NCBI GenBank assembly: GCA_041660225.1
Contig: JBAZWV010000003.1
Coordinates: 1-64,000, forward strand
Direction: 5' to 3'
From: JBAZWV01 sp041660225
GTDB lineage: Bacteria; Patescibacteriota; Patescibacteriia; 2-12-FULL-60-25
Length of the DNA stretch: 64,000 bases
The notes below the pieces were generated by a model. That model had not been told where the DNA came from. It made no database searches and worked only from the letters and a program-made list of their open reading frames with translations. Below are positions 17,540-26,297 of this stretch, one piece after another. Position numbers and translations under genes: made by a program. Numbering within the stretch: position 1 is the stretch's first letter; every line of letters starts with the position of its first letter.

Positions 17540-20500
17540 TTGATCGTGATCGTCGTTTGATCGGTGATGGCTGCGTTGCTGGGAGCATCCATGGACTGCA
17601 TCGATGCGGCTTCGGCGACGTAGGTTCCGCGACTCACGACGCGAGCACGGTACCGGATCGGTTCTTTCTGACCCTTACAGGTCACGAAACTCACTTCCCC
17701 GTTCGCGATGTCGAACGGATAGCTGTCCGATGCCTGCTTGCCACCATACGCGTCGAAGAAAATCGTTACGACGGGTGCGAGTCCGGACGCGAGGCGATCG
17801 CGGATCACGTAACACCCATCCTGCGCGGTGTCTTTCCATGACGGCGTGAGGATCACGCGTACGGTCTTGCCTTCGGCGAGATCCGCGAGCGAACCACCAT
17901 CGACTTCGAAGCGACGCGTGAGGCTGAAGTCCTGTGTTGTCGCGGCAAGAGGCGTCGCGATGCGGCGCGTGAAGACCGCGGCTGACGGACCGTTTACCGA
18001 AATCGTGCGGAACGAGGCGGCTTCGGCCTTGGTCAGCGTCACGGTTTCCGGATATCCGTCCGTGATCGTGACCGTTGATTCTTTTCCGTCCGCAACGTAC
18101 GTGATCGCGACGTCACCTGCGAGAAGCGTCGGTACGATGCGGGAGAGATAGGCGGCGCGATCAAGATCCGTCAGCGTATCTTCGTTCCAATTCTTTGAGA
18201 GATACGCGTCGAGCGCACTAGCCTGCGGCAAACTCATGCGTGCCGCGAGTGCGGCAGCTTCCGCCGTTGCTTCGATGATGGAGCGCTGGTCTTCTGCGAT
18301 GCGCAAATGCGTGAGTCCGTCGGTTGTGACCGCGTCTTTCAACATCTCTTCGAGCATCGTACGCGCGCGTTCGCGATCACCAGCAGCGTCGAGCGCGCGG
18401 ATGAGTCCGAGGCGTTCGCGCCAGTCGAGATCCGTGCTCTCGGCAAGCGGCGCGATGCGATTCAAGACGGGTTCACCGAGCGCGGCGAGACCGAGGAGTG
18501 CTTGAATGCCTTCTTCGCGTGAAACCTTTTCATTATCCGCGATGGACCAGAAATAATTCGCGAGCATCGAGCGGTCGAAACCCGTCGGATCGAGGGCGGC
18601 GACCTTTGCGGACAACACAACGTCTTCCGATGCGTACGGGAGCGGCGCGAGTCCACCGGAAGAGAGTTGATATTTGAGCAATGCTTCCGGTTCCGGAACG
18701 TCGGTCTTGTTGTAATCGTTTTTCAGCATCGTTTGTGCAAGGCGAGCCGCAACTTTCGCTTCGAGACGCGCGGACCACGAAGATGCGAGTGACGTCACAA
18801 GCGGAAGGTAGCGCGTGCGTCCGAGCGGGAGGAACGAAACGTCGACCTCCGGGCTTTCGCCAACGGATGGAAGCGTGACGCCCGGTGCGAGTTCGGTCTG
18901 AATGACGTCATCTTTCGTCATGCGCGACGTCAGAATGCGGATCTTGCGTTCGATCGCATCAGATCCCTTTGAGGCGGTGACGCGGATCGTGACGGCGTGA
19001 TCTCCTTCGACGAGTTTTTCGAGTCCGAGAGAAAGCGATTGACCGGCGGTTCCGCTCACAACCTGATTCGTCACGCCGAGGGTCGGTGCGTTTACCGTGA
19101 GCGTGATCGCTTCACCTTGCGTGAGACCGCTTCCGAACGCGCGGAGCTTGAGGATCGGCTTGTCGGCAACGAGCAGCGTCTGCGGAATCACGGCGTCAAC
19201 GAAGACAGGCTTCGTCACGACGGCTTTGCCCTTGGCAGCGCCGGCTTTGAGATCTCCCGTCATCGCAACGGCCGTGAGACGCCATGTCGTGATGTTATCG
19301 GGAGCGGTAAAGCTCATAACGGCGCGGCCATCGCGGTCGGTCGTGAGAACATCGAAGGCGGCGGTGTCCTTAAAGTTGCGACGGATCGGTTCCGCTCCAC
19401 CTCCACCGAATTCCGCACCGCCGTTTCCGGCTTTTTCAGACAGCGCGTCGTGTGAGGATCGCGTGAGAAGAATGCCGTTGCTCACGCCTTGATAGAGCGT
19501 TCCGAGCGGAGACTCCATAAAATCACCGGAAGCTGCCGCAAGCAATGCCTCGTCGACTGCTGCGAGCGAGACGCGAGCATTCGAAACCGGCGTTCCATCC
19601 TGAAGACGAACATCGACGGCTGCTGTCACCTTGGCGCCCGGAGCATACGAGGCCTGATCCGGTGTCACGATCACTTTGAGTTTGCGCGATGATTCATCGA
19701 GCGTCGCCCAATAGTCGGTTTGTACGAATCCGGTCGGACCGAAGACGATCCCGTAGAGCGTCATATTGGGCACAAGGTCTTCGCGGAAGCGGAATGAGTA
19801 TCCCGCCTTGTTCGTCACAGAAGCATTGCGAATTCCGCGGCTCGCTTCGACAAACAAGAAACTCGGATGATCTGCGTCTGGAAGTTTTTGACCTTGCTTG
19901 AAGAAACTGACGGACACTTCTTCGTCCACTGCGTAGCCAGGACGATTGTCTTCCTGTGCCGTCGGTGCGAGACGGATCGAACGGTCATCGTATCCCTGAT
20001 CGACCCAGCCTTTTGCGAAGGTCGTCACATGCGAATCCGTCGCGCCAGTGTCATCCGTGGCGGTCACAACGAGACGATACGACACGTTGTTGCGAACCGG
20101 CATTTGCATCGATACTTTTCCGTCGCTGCCGCTTGTGAGATTGATCGTCGCAACTTCTTTCTCAACGAGTTCGTAGCGATAACGCGGCACAACTTTCTTT
20201 TCGACATAATCATACGTCGTTCCTTCTTCAAACCGCTTCCACTCCTGTTCGAGGACGCGGCCCGTGAGGGCGGTTCCGGCAACGGGTTCGGTGAGCACGG
20301 TTGTTTCTTCGCGGCCTTCGGCTTTTGTGAGATCAACACGACGCACGAGGAACGAAAGCGTTGCGGCGTCGCCCTTGGTGTCGGTCTGAATGTCGACGGA
20401 TACGCGAGCCGCCCACACCGTCACGTACGCGGATCCCTGGATCTGCGCCTCTTCGGCATCAACCGGACGCGCGGTGATCGTGTCGGACCATACGCTGTTG

Positions 20501-22773
20501 CAGTACGCGTAGGTTTCATTCAAATTGCACGATTGTTTTTTGGTCGGGAACGAGAAGTTCGCGAAACCGGAGTCATCGGTCGTCACTTGAACGCTACCGG
20601 CATCATAGGTTCCGTGGAGTTCGACCGTCACGAGCTGACGCGCGAGCGGTGAGCCGTCAAACAGCGTGGCTTTCACCTGACCTTCAATGGTTTCGCCTCC
20701 GTAGATGGAAGACTTTTTCGGTAACACGTCAATCGTGTACGCCGGTTTCACAACGTCACGCACTTCGATGCCACGCGACATCACCTCTTTGCCGTCACGC
20801 TTCACGGAAACGGTGTAGTACCCTGGCGCGAGGAGATCCCAATTGAGTTCGCCGCGGATAAATCCGAATTCGTCTGCCGTGACCGCGACGCTCGTATACA
20901 CTTTTTCTTTGCGATTCCAGAATTCGAGGAACCCTTGGCGACGGAGTTCGACGGTCAGGCCTTCTGCGGCGCGATGCGAATCGCGATCCTGTGCCAAGCC
21001 GAAGAATGAGAGCGAGTCGTTGATGCGATAGAGCGGACGATCGGTAAAGACATAGCCCCAGGTCGTGTCGTGCGCGCTCGGTGTGCCGTTCCAGCCGAAA
21101 TCAAACGGCATATTGCCGCCGGATTTTTCGAGCGGGACAAGAGCCGTGAGCGAGCCCGAGGTGATTTCGGCGATCGCGGCAACGCCATCCGTCGAGGTTG
21201 CGACGAGTTCGGATGGCGTGTTGAGACGCGCGACGCCGTCATCACCGGTTGTGACCGTTGAATCCTTCAGACGCACGGCGGCACCGGTCATCGGACGATT
21301 CGTTGCCACATTCATCGCCCACACGAGCGTTGTTTTTTCATCGGACAAGGTGAACGTCGCGATTTCGGTTGCTTGCAAGACAAACCAGCTCGCTTCGACG
21401 GTCGCTCCTTCCACGGCCGGCGGATTGATGCGTACGACGTACACGCCAGCAGCAACGCCCGGCATACGGAGATAGGTCGGATAGCCGTCACCTTCGAGCG
21501 CAGCCGTCACTTTGAATGCTTCTTTTTTCGCGGCAGCGACATACACATCACCGCGCTTTTTTGTCGCATCCGCCCACCACGGAATCTTGCCGACTTCGGT
21601 CAATACATTCTTGGCCTCATCCTTTGTAAGGACGAATCCGGTGAGCTCGACGGCTTTCTGCGCTTCTCCTCCATACGGCATATACGCCTGAATGAACGCC
21701 TCTTTTCCTGGAGCCGTTTCGAACAAGGTGCCCGTCGGTTCGACGCGGATGATGTTCTTTCCTTGCGCTGCGGCGGCCGAAAGCGTTTCAAAGCGGATCG
21801 TCTGATCGTCCGTGAGCGCGAGATCGCTGTCCGCGAGTCTCCATCCCTTCTTATAGGTCACGGTGTAGAGCTGGCCGGGCTGGAGCGGTTTGGACGGAAT
21901 GAATGCGAGCGAACGACCATGGGTTTCAAAACGACCTTCAACGTTCGGACTGATCGAAAACGTCGCCTTCGGATCTTCCCATCCGGTTTGTGACATCGTG
22001 ACTTCGATGCCGGTATCGAGCGGAACGCCGTTCGAACCGTCGCCAGGGACGGACGTCAGAATACGGAAGATGTCCTTCGTTTGGACGGCCCACGAAAATT
22101 CGCGCGCGGTGAGTGTGCCGTCTTCTTTTTGAACGGCGGTGTTCACGGCCAAGCGATACACTTCGCCGCCTGCGAGGGATTCTTCGGGACGAACGCGGAA
22201 TTCACCGTTGCCGACCTCATCGATGGAGAACGGCACCGGCGGAACGATATGCAAATATTGCTTGAGACCTTCGGCCGTCACCGCAACCTTGCTCGTCACT
22301 TTGAACGTCGTATCGACAGAGGCACCTCCCGCATCTTCTGATTCGGCGATCAGCGAAAAGGCATCCCCTGCATGGACTTCGGGGATGATGAGCCGCGCGA
22401 GCGCTTCGCGAGACGTCGGCGAAAAAACGTTTGTCGGCTTGTTCAGCGTGACGACAGCGATGAGCGCAATCGCGGCAATGGCGACGGCGCTTCCGGCCCA
22501 AACGAACCAGGGTTTGCGCGCTGAGGCGGGCGGCGTGGAAGGAGACGGGACGGGTGTTGGTGCGGGTGCGGTAGCGTTGGCCATATTCATGAGCATGATG
22601 CGTTGGTTCTTAGCGGTTGTTGGATTGAGTGAAGCGGTCGGGGCTGATGCGTCTTTTTTGACGGCGCGTGCTGTTTCCACCAACGGACGAATTCCGTTGT
22701 CATGACGAACATCGCCCTGTTTGGACAGAGCGTCATCGAGTTGTGCGGCACGCCGCGTGTTGCGTTCGTTCAT
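17536..22773 (-). CDS. Alpha-2-macroglobulin-family protein with anti-sigma-like cytoplasmic N-terminus
   Basis: 1745 residues. Residues 1-~85 are cytoplasmic and resemble the short anti-sigma domains found after ECF sigma genes in related bacteria (LDDALSKQGDVR ... PLVETARAVKK). One membrane helix (~88-108) follows. Outside the cell come a Big5-like domain, MG2-type domains and the long macroglobulin body, including a YVFTDRPLYRINDSL strand and a KPVFVDAVIPQTLLVADKP segment. I see no CxEQ thioester motif, so a covalent trap is unlikely. Overlaps the sigma gene by 4 nt upstream and the MEMO lipoprotein gene by 4 nt downstream. Probably senses or blocks proteases at the surface and signals to the sigma factor; this is inference. 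Confidence 0.85.
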   Translation of the reverse strand: MNERNTRRAAQLDDALSKQGDVRHDNGIRPLVETARAVKKDASAPTASLNPTTAKNQRIMLMNMANATAPAPTPVPSPSTPPASARKPWFVWAGSAVAIAAIALIAVVTLNKPTNVFSPTSREALARLIIPEVHAGDAFSLIAESEDAGGASVDTTFKVTSKVAVTAEGLKQYLHIVPPVPFSIDEVGNGEFRVRPEESLAGGEVYRLAVNTAVQKEDGTLTAREFSWAVQTKDIFRILTSVPGDGSNGVPLDTGIEVTMSQTGWEDPKATFSISPNVEGRFETHGRSLAFIPSKPLQPGQLYTVTYKKGWRLADSDLALTDDQTIRFETLSAAAAQGKNIIRVEPTGTLFETAPGKEAFIQAYMPYGGEAQKAVELTGFVLTKDEAKNVLTEVGKIPWWADATKKRGDVYVAAAKKEAFKVTAALEGDGYPTYLRMPGVAAGVYVVRINPPAVEGATVEASWFVLQATEIATFTLSDEKTTLVWAMNVATNRPMTGAAVRLKDSTVTTGDDGVARLNTPSELVATSTDGVAAIAEITSGSLTALVPLEKSGGNMPFDFGWNGTPSAHDTTWGYVFTDRPLYRINDSLSFFGLAQDRDSHRAAEGLTVELRRQGFLEFWNRKEKVYTSVAVTADEFGFIRGELNWDLLAPGYYTVSVKRDGKEVMSRGIEVRDVVKPAYTIDVLPKKSSIYGGETIEGQVKATLFDGSPLARQLVTVELHGTYDAGSVQVTTDDSGFANFSFPTKKQSCNLNETYAYCNSVWSDTITARPVDAEEAQIQGSAYVTVWAARVSVDIQTDTKGDAATLSFLVRRVDLTKAEGREETTVLTEPVAGTALTGRVLEQEWKRFEEGTTYDYVEKKVVPRYRYELVEKEVATINLTSGSDGKVSMQMPVRNNVSYRLVVTATDDTGATDSHVTTFAKGWVDQGYDDRSIRLAPTAQEDNRPGYAVDEEVSVSFFKQGQKLPDADHPSFLFVEASRGIRNASVTNKAGYSFRFREDLVPNMTLYGIVFGPTGFVQTDYWATLDESSRKLKVIVTPDQASYAPGAKVTAAVDVRLQDGTPVSNARVSLAAVDEALLAAASGDFMESPLGTLYQGVSNGILLTRSSHDALSEKAGNGGAEFGGGGAEPIRRNFKDTAAFDVLTTDRDGRAVMSFTAPDNITTWRLTAVAMTGDLKAGAAKGKAVVTKPVFVDAVIPQTLLVADKPILKLRAFGSGLTQGEAITLTVNAPTLGVTNQVVSGTAGQSLSLGLEKLVEGDHAVTIRVTASKGSDAIERKIRILTSRMTKDDVIQTELAPGVTLPSVGESPEVDVSFLPLGRTRYLPLVTSLASSWSARLEAKVAARLAQTMLKNDYNKTDVPEPEALLKYQLSSGGLAPLPYASEDVVLSAKVAALDPTGFDRSMLANYFWSIADNEKVSREEGIQALLGLAALGEPVLNRIAPLAESTDLDWRERLGLIRALDAAGDRERARTMLEEMLKDAVTTDGLTHLRIAEDQRSIIEATAEAAALAARMSLPQASALDAYLSKNWNEDTLTDLDRAAYLSRIVPTLLAGDVAITYVADGKESTVTITDGYPETVTLTKAEAASFRTISVNGPSAAVFTRRIATPLAATTQDFSLTRRFEVDGGSLADLAEGKTVRVILTPSWKDTAQDGCYVIRDRLASGLAPVVTIFFDAYGGKQASDSYPFDIANGEVSFVTCKGQKEPIRYRARVVSRGTYVAEAASMQSMDAPSNAAITDQTTITIK

Positions 22774-23342
22774 AGTGAGGGTGTGGAGGGAAGATGTTTC
22801 TCGCGAAGCCGTGCGAGTGCGCGGTACACGAGGACAGCAGCGTGATTCGGAGAGATCCCAAGCGCCCCGGCGATCTCGGCGGCTTCGTATCCGCCGTAGA
22901 ATTTGAGCGTGAGCACTTCCTGATCGCGAGGAGAAAGTGTCTTCATCGTTTCGCGCATCCGTTCGCTTTCAAAAACGATTTCGGCGTTCCAGGCAGGATT
23001 ATCATCGGACGGCGGATCCCAGGAATCCGGATCGACCTCATCGTCGAGACGCACCGAGGCGGTGCGCCAATGGTCGACGAGCGCGTTCGATGCAACGCGA
23101 TACAGCCACGCGCCAAGCGAAACGCCCCGCCATTCGAGCTTCGTTCGAGACTCCAACAGTTTCAAAAAGGTCTTTGAGACGAGGTCTTCGGCGGTTTGTG
23201 TATGGCCACAACGCTTCAAGAGATATCCGTAGAGTGGATTTGCGTAGCGATCATAAACCTCCCCAACAACGGTGGGATCTTTCAATAAACGCTCCAGAAG
23301 GGCGCGGTCGTCGCTCGTAGTCAGATGTTCAGAACCTTGCAT
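22770..23342 (-). CDS. ECF-type RNA polymerase sigma factor
   Basis: 190 residues. Region 2 (~20-90) carries YDRYANPLYGYLLKRCG and the AEDLVSKTFLKLL helix; region 4 (~125-185) shows LSPRDQEVLTLKFYGGYEAAEIAGALG followed by the HTH recognition helix. The linker has an acidic insertion (DDEVDPDSWDPP). It is the first gene of a tightly overlapping operon with the anti-sigma/A2M gene and the MEMO lipoprotein, the usual sigma then anti-sigma order. The promoter region carries two nested dyad symmetries, suggesting autoregulation or a separate repressor. Confidence 0.93.
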   Translation of the reverse strand: MQGSEHLTTSDDRALLERLLKDPTVVGEVYDRYANPLYGYLLKRCGHTQTAEDLVSKTFLKLLESRTKLEWRGVSLGAWLYRVASNALVDHWRTASVRLDDEVDPDSWDPPSDDNPAWNAEIVFESERMRETMKTLSPRDQEVLTLKFYGGYEAAEIAGALGISPNHAAVLVYRALARLREKHLPSTPSL

Positions 23343-23351
23343 GTCTTCAAA

Positions 23352-23413
23352 CGGTACACCTATTGCCGAATGACAGGAGTATAGCGCATACTCCCCCTAC
23401 CCTCGGTGTACCG
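23352..23413 (-). promoter_or_regulatory. Nested dyad region at the sigma operon promoter
   Basis: Outer perfect 9-bp inverted repeat: CGGTACACC (23352-23360) and GGTGTACCG (23405-23413). Inner perfect 7-bp repeat: GGAGTAT (23376-23382) and ATACTCC (23388-23394). A minus-strand -10-like TATACT (plus 23378-23383) lies inside the inner repeat, about 35 nt before the sigma ATG. The -35 match is poor, as expected for an alternative-sigma or activated promoter. Confidence 0.6.
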
Positions 23414-23475
23414 ACTCTCCGAATGTCTGCCTCGGCAGACGCTAGGCCGGTCCCGGGGGTTTTGCTATAAAAAAA

Positions 23476-24132
23476 TTATATTGCGTTTACGTCCTTTGCG
23501 AGATCCAGATCCGCCTGGGTCACGCCAAAATCCGGAGTGGAAATACGAACTTTGAGAGCGCGGCGATTCAAGACGAGGTCGGGTTCGCGATGGTGCGTGC
23601 GTGAAACCACGATCGTGCGATTCATAAACTCAACCGCTTCCGGATACGATCCGAAGCGGAAGGTCTTCTCGAGACCATTCGATGCATATTCCCATCCCGG
23701 CAATCCGCGCAGCGCGGCCAGGATCGTGTCAGTGGAGAGTTTCATACCGGAAAAAATAGCCCCGTAAAACAACGTGCCGTAAGCATACACGAAACCGCCA
23801 ACAAAGATGATTCCGATCGGGGCGAGCAGCGGAATCCAGAGAATATCGCTCCCGTAGAGCGCGGGCGCAACGATGAACCCGAGGGCAACATAACACCCGA
23901 TCACGATCAGAGCACCGAAGATGCGGCGGCGGCGATGCCACCAGGCTACCCCCGCTTCGAGGATAACGGCACTAAAAAAGAGTATGCCGACGAGCGCGAA
24001 GACGATCGGACGATCCAACCCGTATGTTGGCAAGCCGAGCTCGAGAACGATTGCGAGACTATAAAAATACAGAATCGAAATACCAAGACAGATCTGCTTT
24101 ACGACGTTGAGAGCGCGAAATGGGACAGGCAT
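23476..24132 (-). CDS. Membrane-anchored pterin-4a-carbinolamine-dehydratase-like protein
   Basis: 218 residues. The first ~130 hold four hydrophobic helices, the last ~85 look like a PCD/DCoH domain (LRGLPGWEYASNGLEKTFRF, a helix with FMNRTIVV, HHREPDLVLNRRALKVRI, then VTQADLDLAKDVNAI). In catalytic PCDs the motif is HHP followed later by TH; here it reads HHR and TP, so dehydratase activity is doubtful. I start at the ATG 24130-24132, where the first membrane helix begins; the longer reading frame upstream runs back over the divergent regulator gene. A TACGGT box 7 nt before this ATG suggests a leaderless mRNA. Confidence 0.7.
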   Translation of the reverse strand: MPVPFRALNVVKQICLGISILYFYSLAIVLELGLPTYGLDRPIVFALVGILFFSAVILEAGVAWWHRRRRIFGALIVIGCYVALGFIVAPALYGSDILWIPLLAPIGIIFVGGFVYAYGTLFYGAIFSGMKLSTDTILAALRGLPGWEYASNGLEKTFRFGSYPEAVEFMNRTIVVSRTHHREPDLVLNRRALKVRISTPDFGVTQADLDLAKDVNAI

Positions 24133-24210
24133 GGCTTCGACCGTAGGATAGCACAGGAGGTTCTGACAACTAAACTTGACGTCCTGAGCGATCTGTGGCA
24201 AGCTCCTTCC

Positions 24211-24426
24211 ATGAGACACACCGTTCACAGCTGTCTGCGCCAGTTGCGCGATGATGCGGACATGACACAGGAGCGCCTGGCCAAAGCCGTGGGCACGAGC
24301 CGCCAAACCATCTGCGCGATGGAAAAAGGCGATTATACCCCCTCGCTCAAACTCGCCCTCCTGATCGCCAAGCTGTTCAAGCGCCCGGTTGAAGACATCT
24401 TTAGCCTCAAAAAGTGCCCCACCTAA
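24211..24426 (+). CDS. XRE-family HTH transcriptional regulator
   Basis: 71-residue single-domain regulator. The helix-turn-helix is plain: LRQLRDDADMTQERLAKAVG, the turn TSRQT, then ICAMEKGDYTPSLKLALLIAKLF and the closing motif VEDIFSLKK, typical of YozG-type small Cro/CI proteins. ATG at 24211 has TTGACG at 24176-24181 upstream and a weak -10 6 nt before it, another leaderless-like start. Divergent from the PCD-like membrane protein, which it may control. Its stop codon lies inside a strong terminator that precedes ccdA. Confidence 0.9.
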   Translation: MRHTVHSCLRQLRDDADMTQERLAKAVGTSRQTICAMEKGDYTPSLKLALLIAKLFKRPVEDIFSLKKCPT

Positions 24427-24443
24427 GTTGGGCACTTTTTGTT
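24409..24443 (+). terminator. Intrinsic terminator overlapping the XRE stop
   Basis: AAAAAGTGCCC arm pairs with GGGCACTTTTT on either side of ACCTAAGTT, followed by a further T run. The stop codon of the regulator is in the loop. Confidence 0.88.
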
Positions 24444-24450
24444 TTTCCCT

Positions 24451-25164
24451 ATGCTGCAATTTCTTTTCGCCCTTCTCGCGGGCGCCGTGACCGTCGCCGG
24501 ACCGTGCATTCTTCCCCTTCTTCCCATCATCCTTGGAACGTCGACCGTAAAAAGTCATCCGTCGCGACCGCTCTTCATCGTTTTGGGATTTATTCTCTCG
24601 TTCAGTTTCTTCGCGGTGGTGCTTGCCGTATTTGGACAGGTGCTTTCGATTGATCCGGAAACGTTCCGCGTTGTGGCGGCCATCATCATCGGACTCTTCG
24701 GCGTCAGCATGCTTGTTCCGCGCATTCAGGAAGCGTTGTTTTCAAAACTCCAACCGATTCTGAATCGCCTCACGCCAAAAAGCGGCGCGTCACAAGGCGA
24801 TCTTCTCGGCGGATTCATCCTCGGCGCATCGCTCGGCCTCGTGTGGACGCCGTGTGCAGGCCCCGTGCTCGGCTCGATCTTGACGCTTGTCGCCTCGAAG
24901 CAGAATCTGAGCCAGGCGGCGGCTCTGCTCTTCGCCTATGCGCTCGGCGCCGGCATTCCAATGCTCGCCATCGCGTACGGAGGACAAGCTGCCACGACCC
25001 GTGTCCGTGCGCTTTCCGTTCACTCGGCCATAATCCAACGTGTCTTCGGCCTCATCATTATTCTCGTTGCGATCGCGCTCCTCACGGGTGTTGATCGTGA
25101 CGTGCAGACCTGGCTTATCCAGCGTGCCCCTTGGCTCTTCCTGAATCTCAACATCAATCTGTAA
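24451..25164 (+). CDS. CcdA/DsbD-like thiol-disulfide electron carrier
   Basis: 237-residue, six-helix membrane protein that carries reducing equivalents from cytoplasmic thioredoxin to the outside. The two conserved cysteine motifs are AGPCILPLLP in helix 1 and VWTPCAGPVLG in helix 4, the redox pair of the family. I use the ATG at 24451; a TTG 12 nt upstream lies within the preceding terminator. Followed 7 nt later by a membrane-anchored TlpA/DipZ-like thioredoxin, its probable electron acceptor. Confidence 0.9.
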   Translation: MLQFLFALLAGAVTVAGPCILPLLPIILGTSTVKSHPSRPLFIVLGFILSFSFFAVVLAVFGQVLSIDPETFRVVAAIIIGLFGVSMLVPRIQEALFSKLQPILNRLTPKSGASQGDLLGGFILGASLGLVWTPCAGPVLGSILTLVASKQNLSQAAALLFAYALGAGIPMLAIAYGGQAATTRVRALSVHSAIIQRVFGLIIILVAIALLTGVDRDVQTWLIQRAPWLFLNLNINL

Positions 25165-25171
25165 TCTTCAT

Positions 25172-26257
25172 ATGAACCGCCCTACCCTTATTGCTCTTGG
25201 TGCTATTGGTGCGCTCGTAGTCATCGCGCTCGTCATTCTTTCAAAGAGCCCTGCAATGATTGATGTGACGAACACGACCCCGGAACTTCCGGAAGGGATC
25301 GTTACACCTACGACGACGAATCCGAAAGCGTCATCACTCCCCGTCTACGATGTTCGAATGCCGGAGTTCACGGGGATCGGGCGATGGTGGAACACGCCGG
25401 ACAACGAAGAACTGAACCTCGAAGCGCTCAAGGGCAAAGTTGTTCTCATCGATTTTTGGACTTACTCCTGCATCAACTGCATCCGCACCTATCCGTTTCT
25501 GAAAGCGATGCATGAAAAATACGCCGACCACGGTCTCGTGATCGTCGGCGTACACACTCCCGAATTTGAGTTCGAAAAAAATCCCGAAAATGTCGATCGT
25601 GAAATCACGAAGAACGGTTTGAAATATCCGATCGCGCTTGATCCGGACTACGCGACCTGGAATGCCTACCACAACCGCTACTGGCCGGCCGGGTATTTGT
25701 TCGACGGAGAAGGGCGCCTTCGCCGCGTCCACTTTGGCGAGGGTGAATACGAAGAAAACGAAGCGGCCATTCGTAGCCTTCTCGAGGAAAGTGGCTCAAC
25801 ACTCGGAGATATGGCAAAAACAGAAATGACGATACCCGACTTTTCCAAAATCATGACGCCCGAAACCTACTTCGGACTCACACGCGGCGAAGCGTTCGCG
25901 GATGTCGAAGGTCCGGTTGGCGTGGACGTGACACTCAAAGCCTCCGGCGCACCGGATCGCGACCGTTGGATGGCTGATGGCGTCTGGCGCTTCATGGAAG
26001 AATACGTCGAGGCACGGACGGCCGGCGCGTTGTTCCGCTTTAAGGTTCAGGCCACCAAGCTCCACCTCGTGCTCGAATCGAACGATGGAACAGACAAGGT
26101 TATCGAAGTCATGATCGATGGCGTAAAGGTTCGCGATATCACTGTGAATGCCTCGGAACTCTATGACATTGCAGAATTTATGGATGGCAAAGAACATCTC
26201 GTTGAAATCCGGATGAAAGACGGAGGTGTGAGATTCTACGCCGCAACATTCAGCTGA
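25172..26257 (+). CDS. Membrane-anchored TlpA/DipZ-like thioredoxin with C-terminal beta domain
   Basis: 361 residues: one N-terminal membrane helix (~5-25), a disordered Thr/Pro linker, a thioredoxin-fold domain (~55-200) and a C-terminal ~150-residue beta domain like that at the end of DipZ proteins. The active site reads YSCINCIRT, a CxxC pair with the family's WTYSCINC context. Probably reduces disulfides of exported proteins using electrons from the CcdA-like protein just upstream in the same operon. Closed by a strong terminator that also serves the converging cca gene. Confidence 0.9.
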   Translation: MNRPTLIALGAIGALVVIALVILSKSPAMIDVTNTTPELPEGIVTPTTTNPKASSLPVYDVRMPEFTGIGRWWNTPDNEELNLEALKGKVVLIDFWTYSCINCIRTYPFLKAMHEKYADHGLVIVGVHTPEFEFEKNPENVDREITKNGLKYPIALDPDYATWNAYHNRYWPAGYLFDGEGRLRRVHFGEGEYEENEAAIRSLLEESGSTLGDMAKTEMTIPDFSKIMTPETYFGLTRGEAFADVEGPVGVDVTLKASGAPDRDRWMADGVWRFMEEYVEARTAGALFRFKVQATKLHLVLESNDGTDKVIEVMIDGVKVRDITVNASELYDIAEFMDGKEHLVEIRMKDGGVRFYAATFS

Positions 26258-26268
26258 TCCGCTGATAC

Positions 26269-26297
26269 AAAAATCCCTCCGACCGGAGGGATTTTTA
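26269..26297. terminator. Bidirectional terminator
   Basis: AAAAATCCCTCC pairs with GGAGGGATTTTT around a 4-nt loop. The cca stop codon lies in its right flank. Confidence 0.93.

Noticed and set aside
17536..22773. Thioester (CxEQ) in the macroglobulin
   Set aside because: No such motif in the region where it should lie; not a thioester protease trap as far as I can see.
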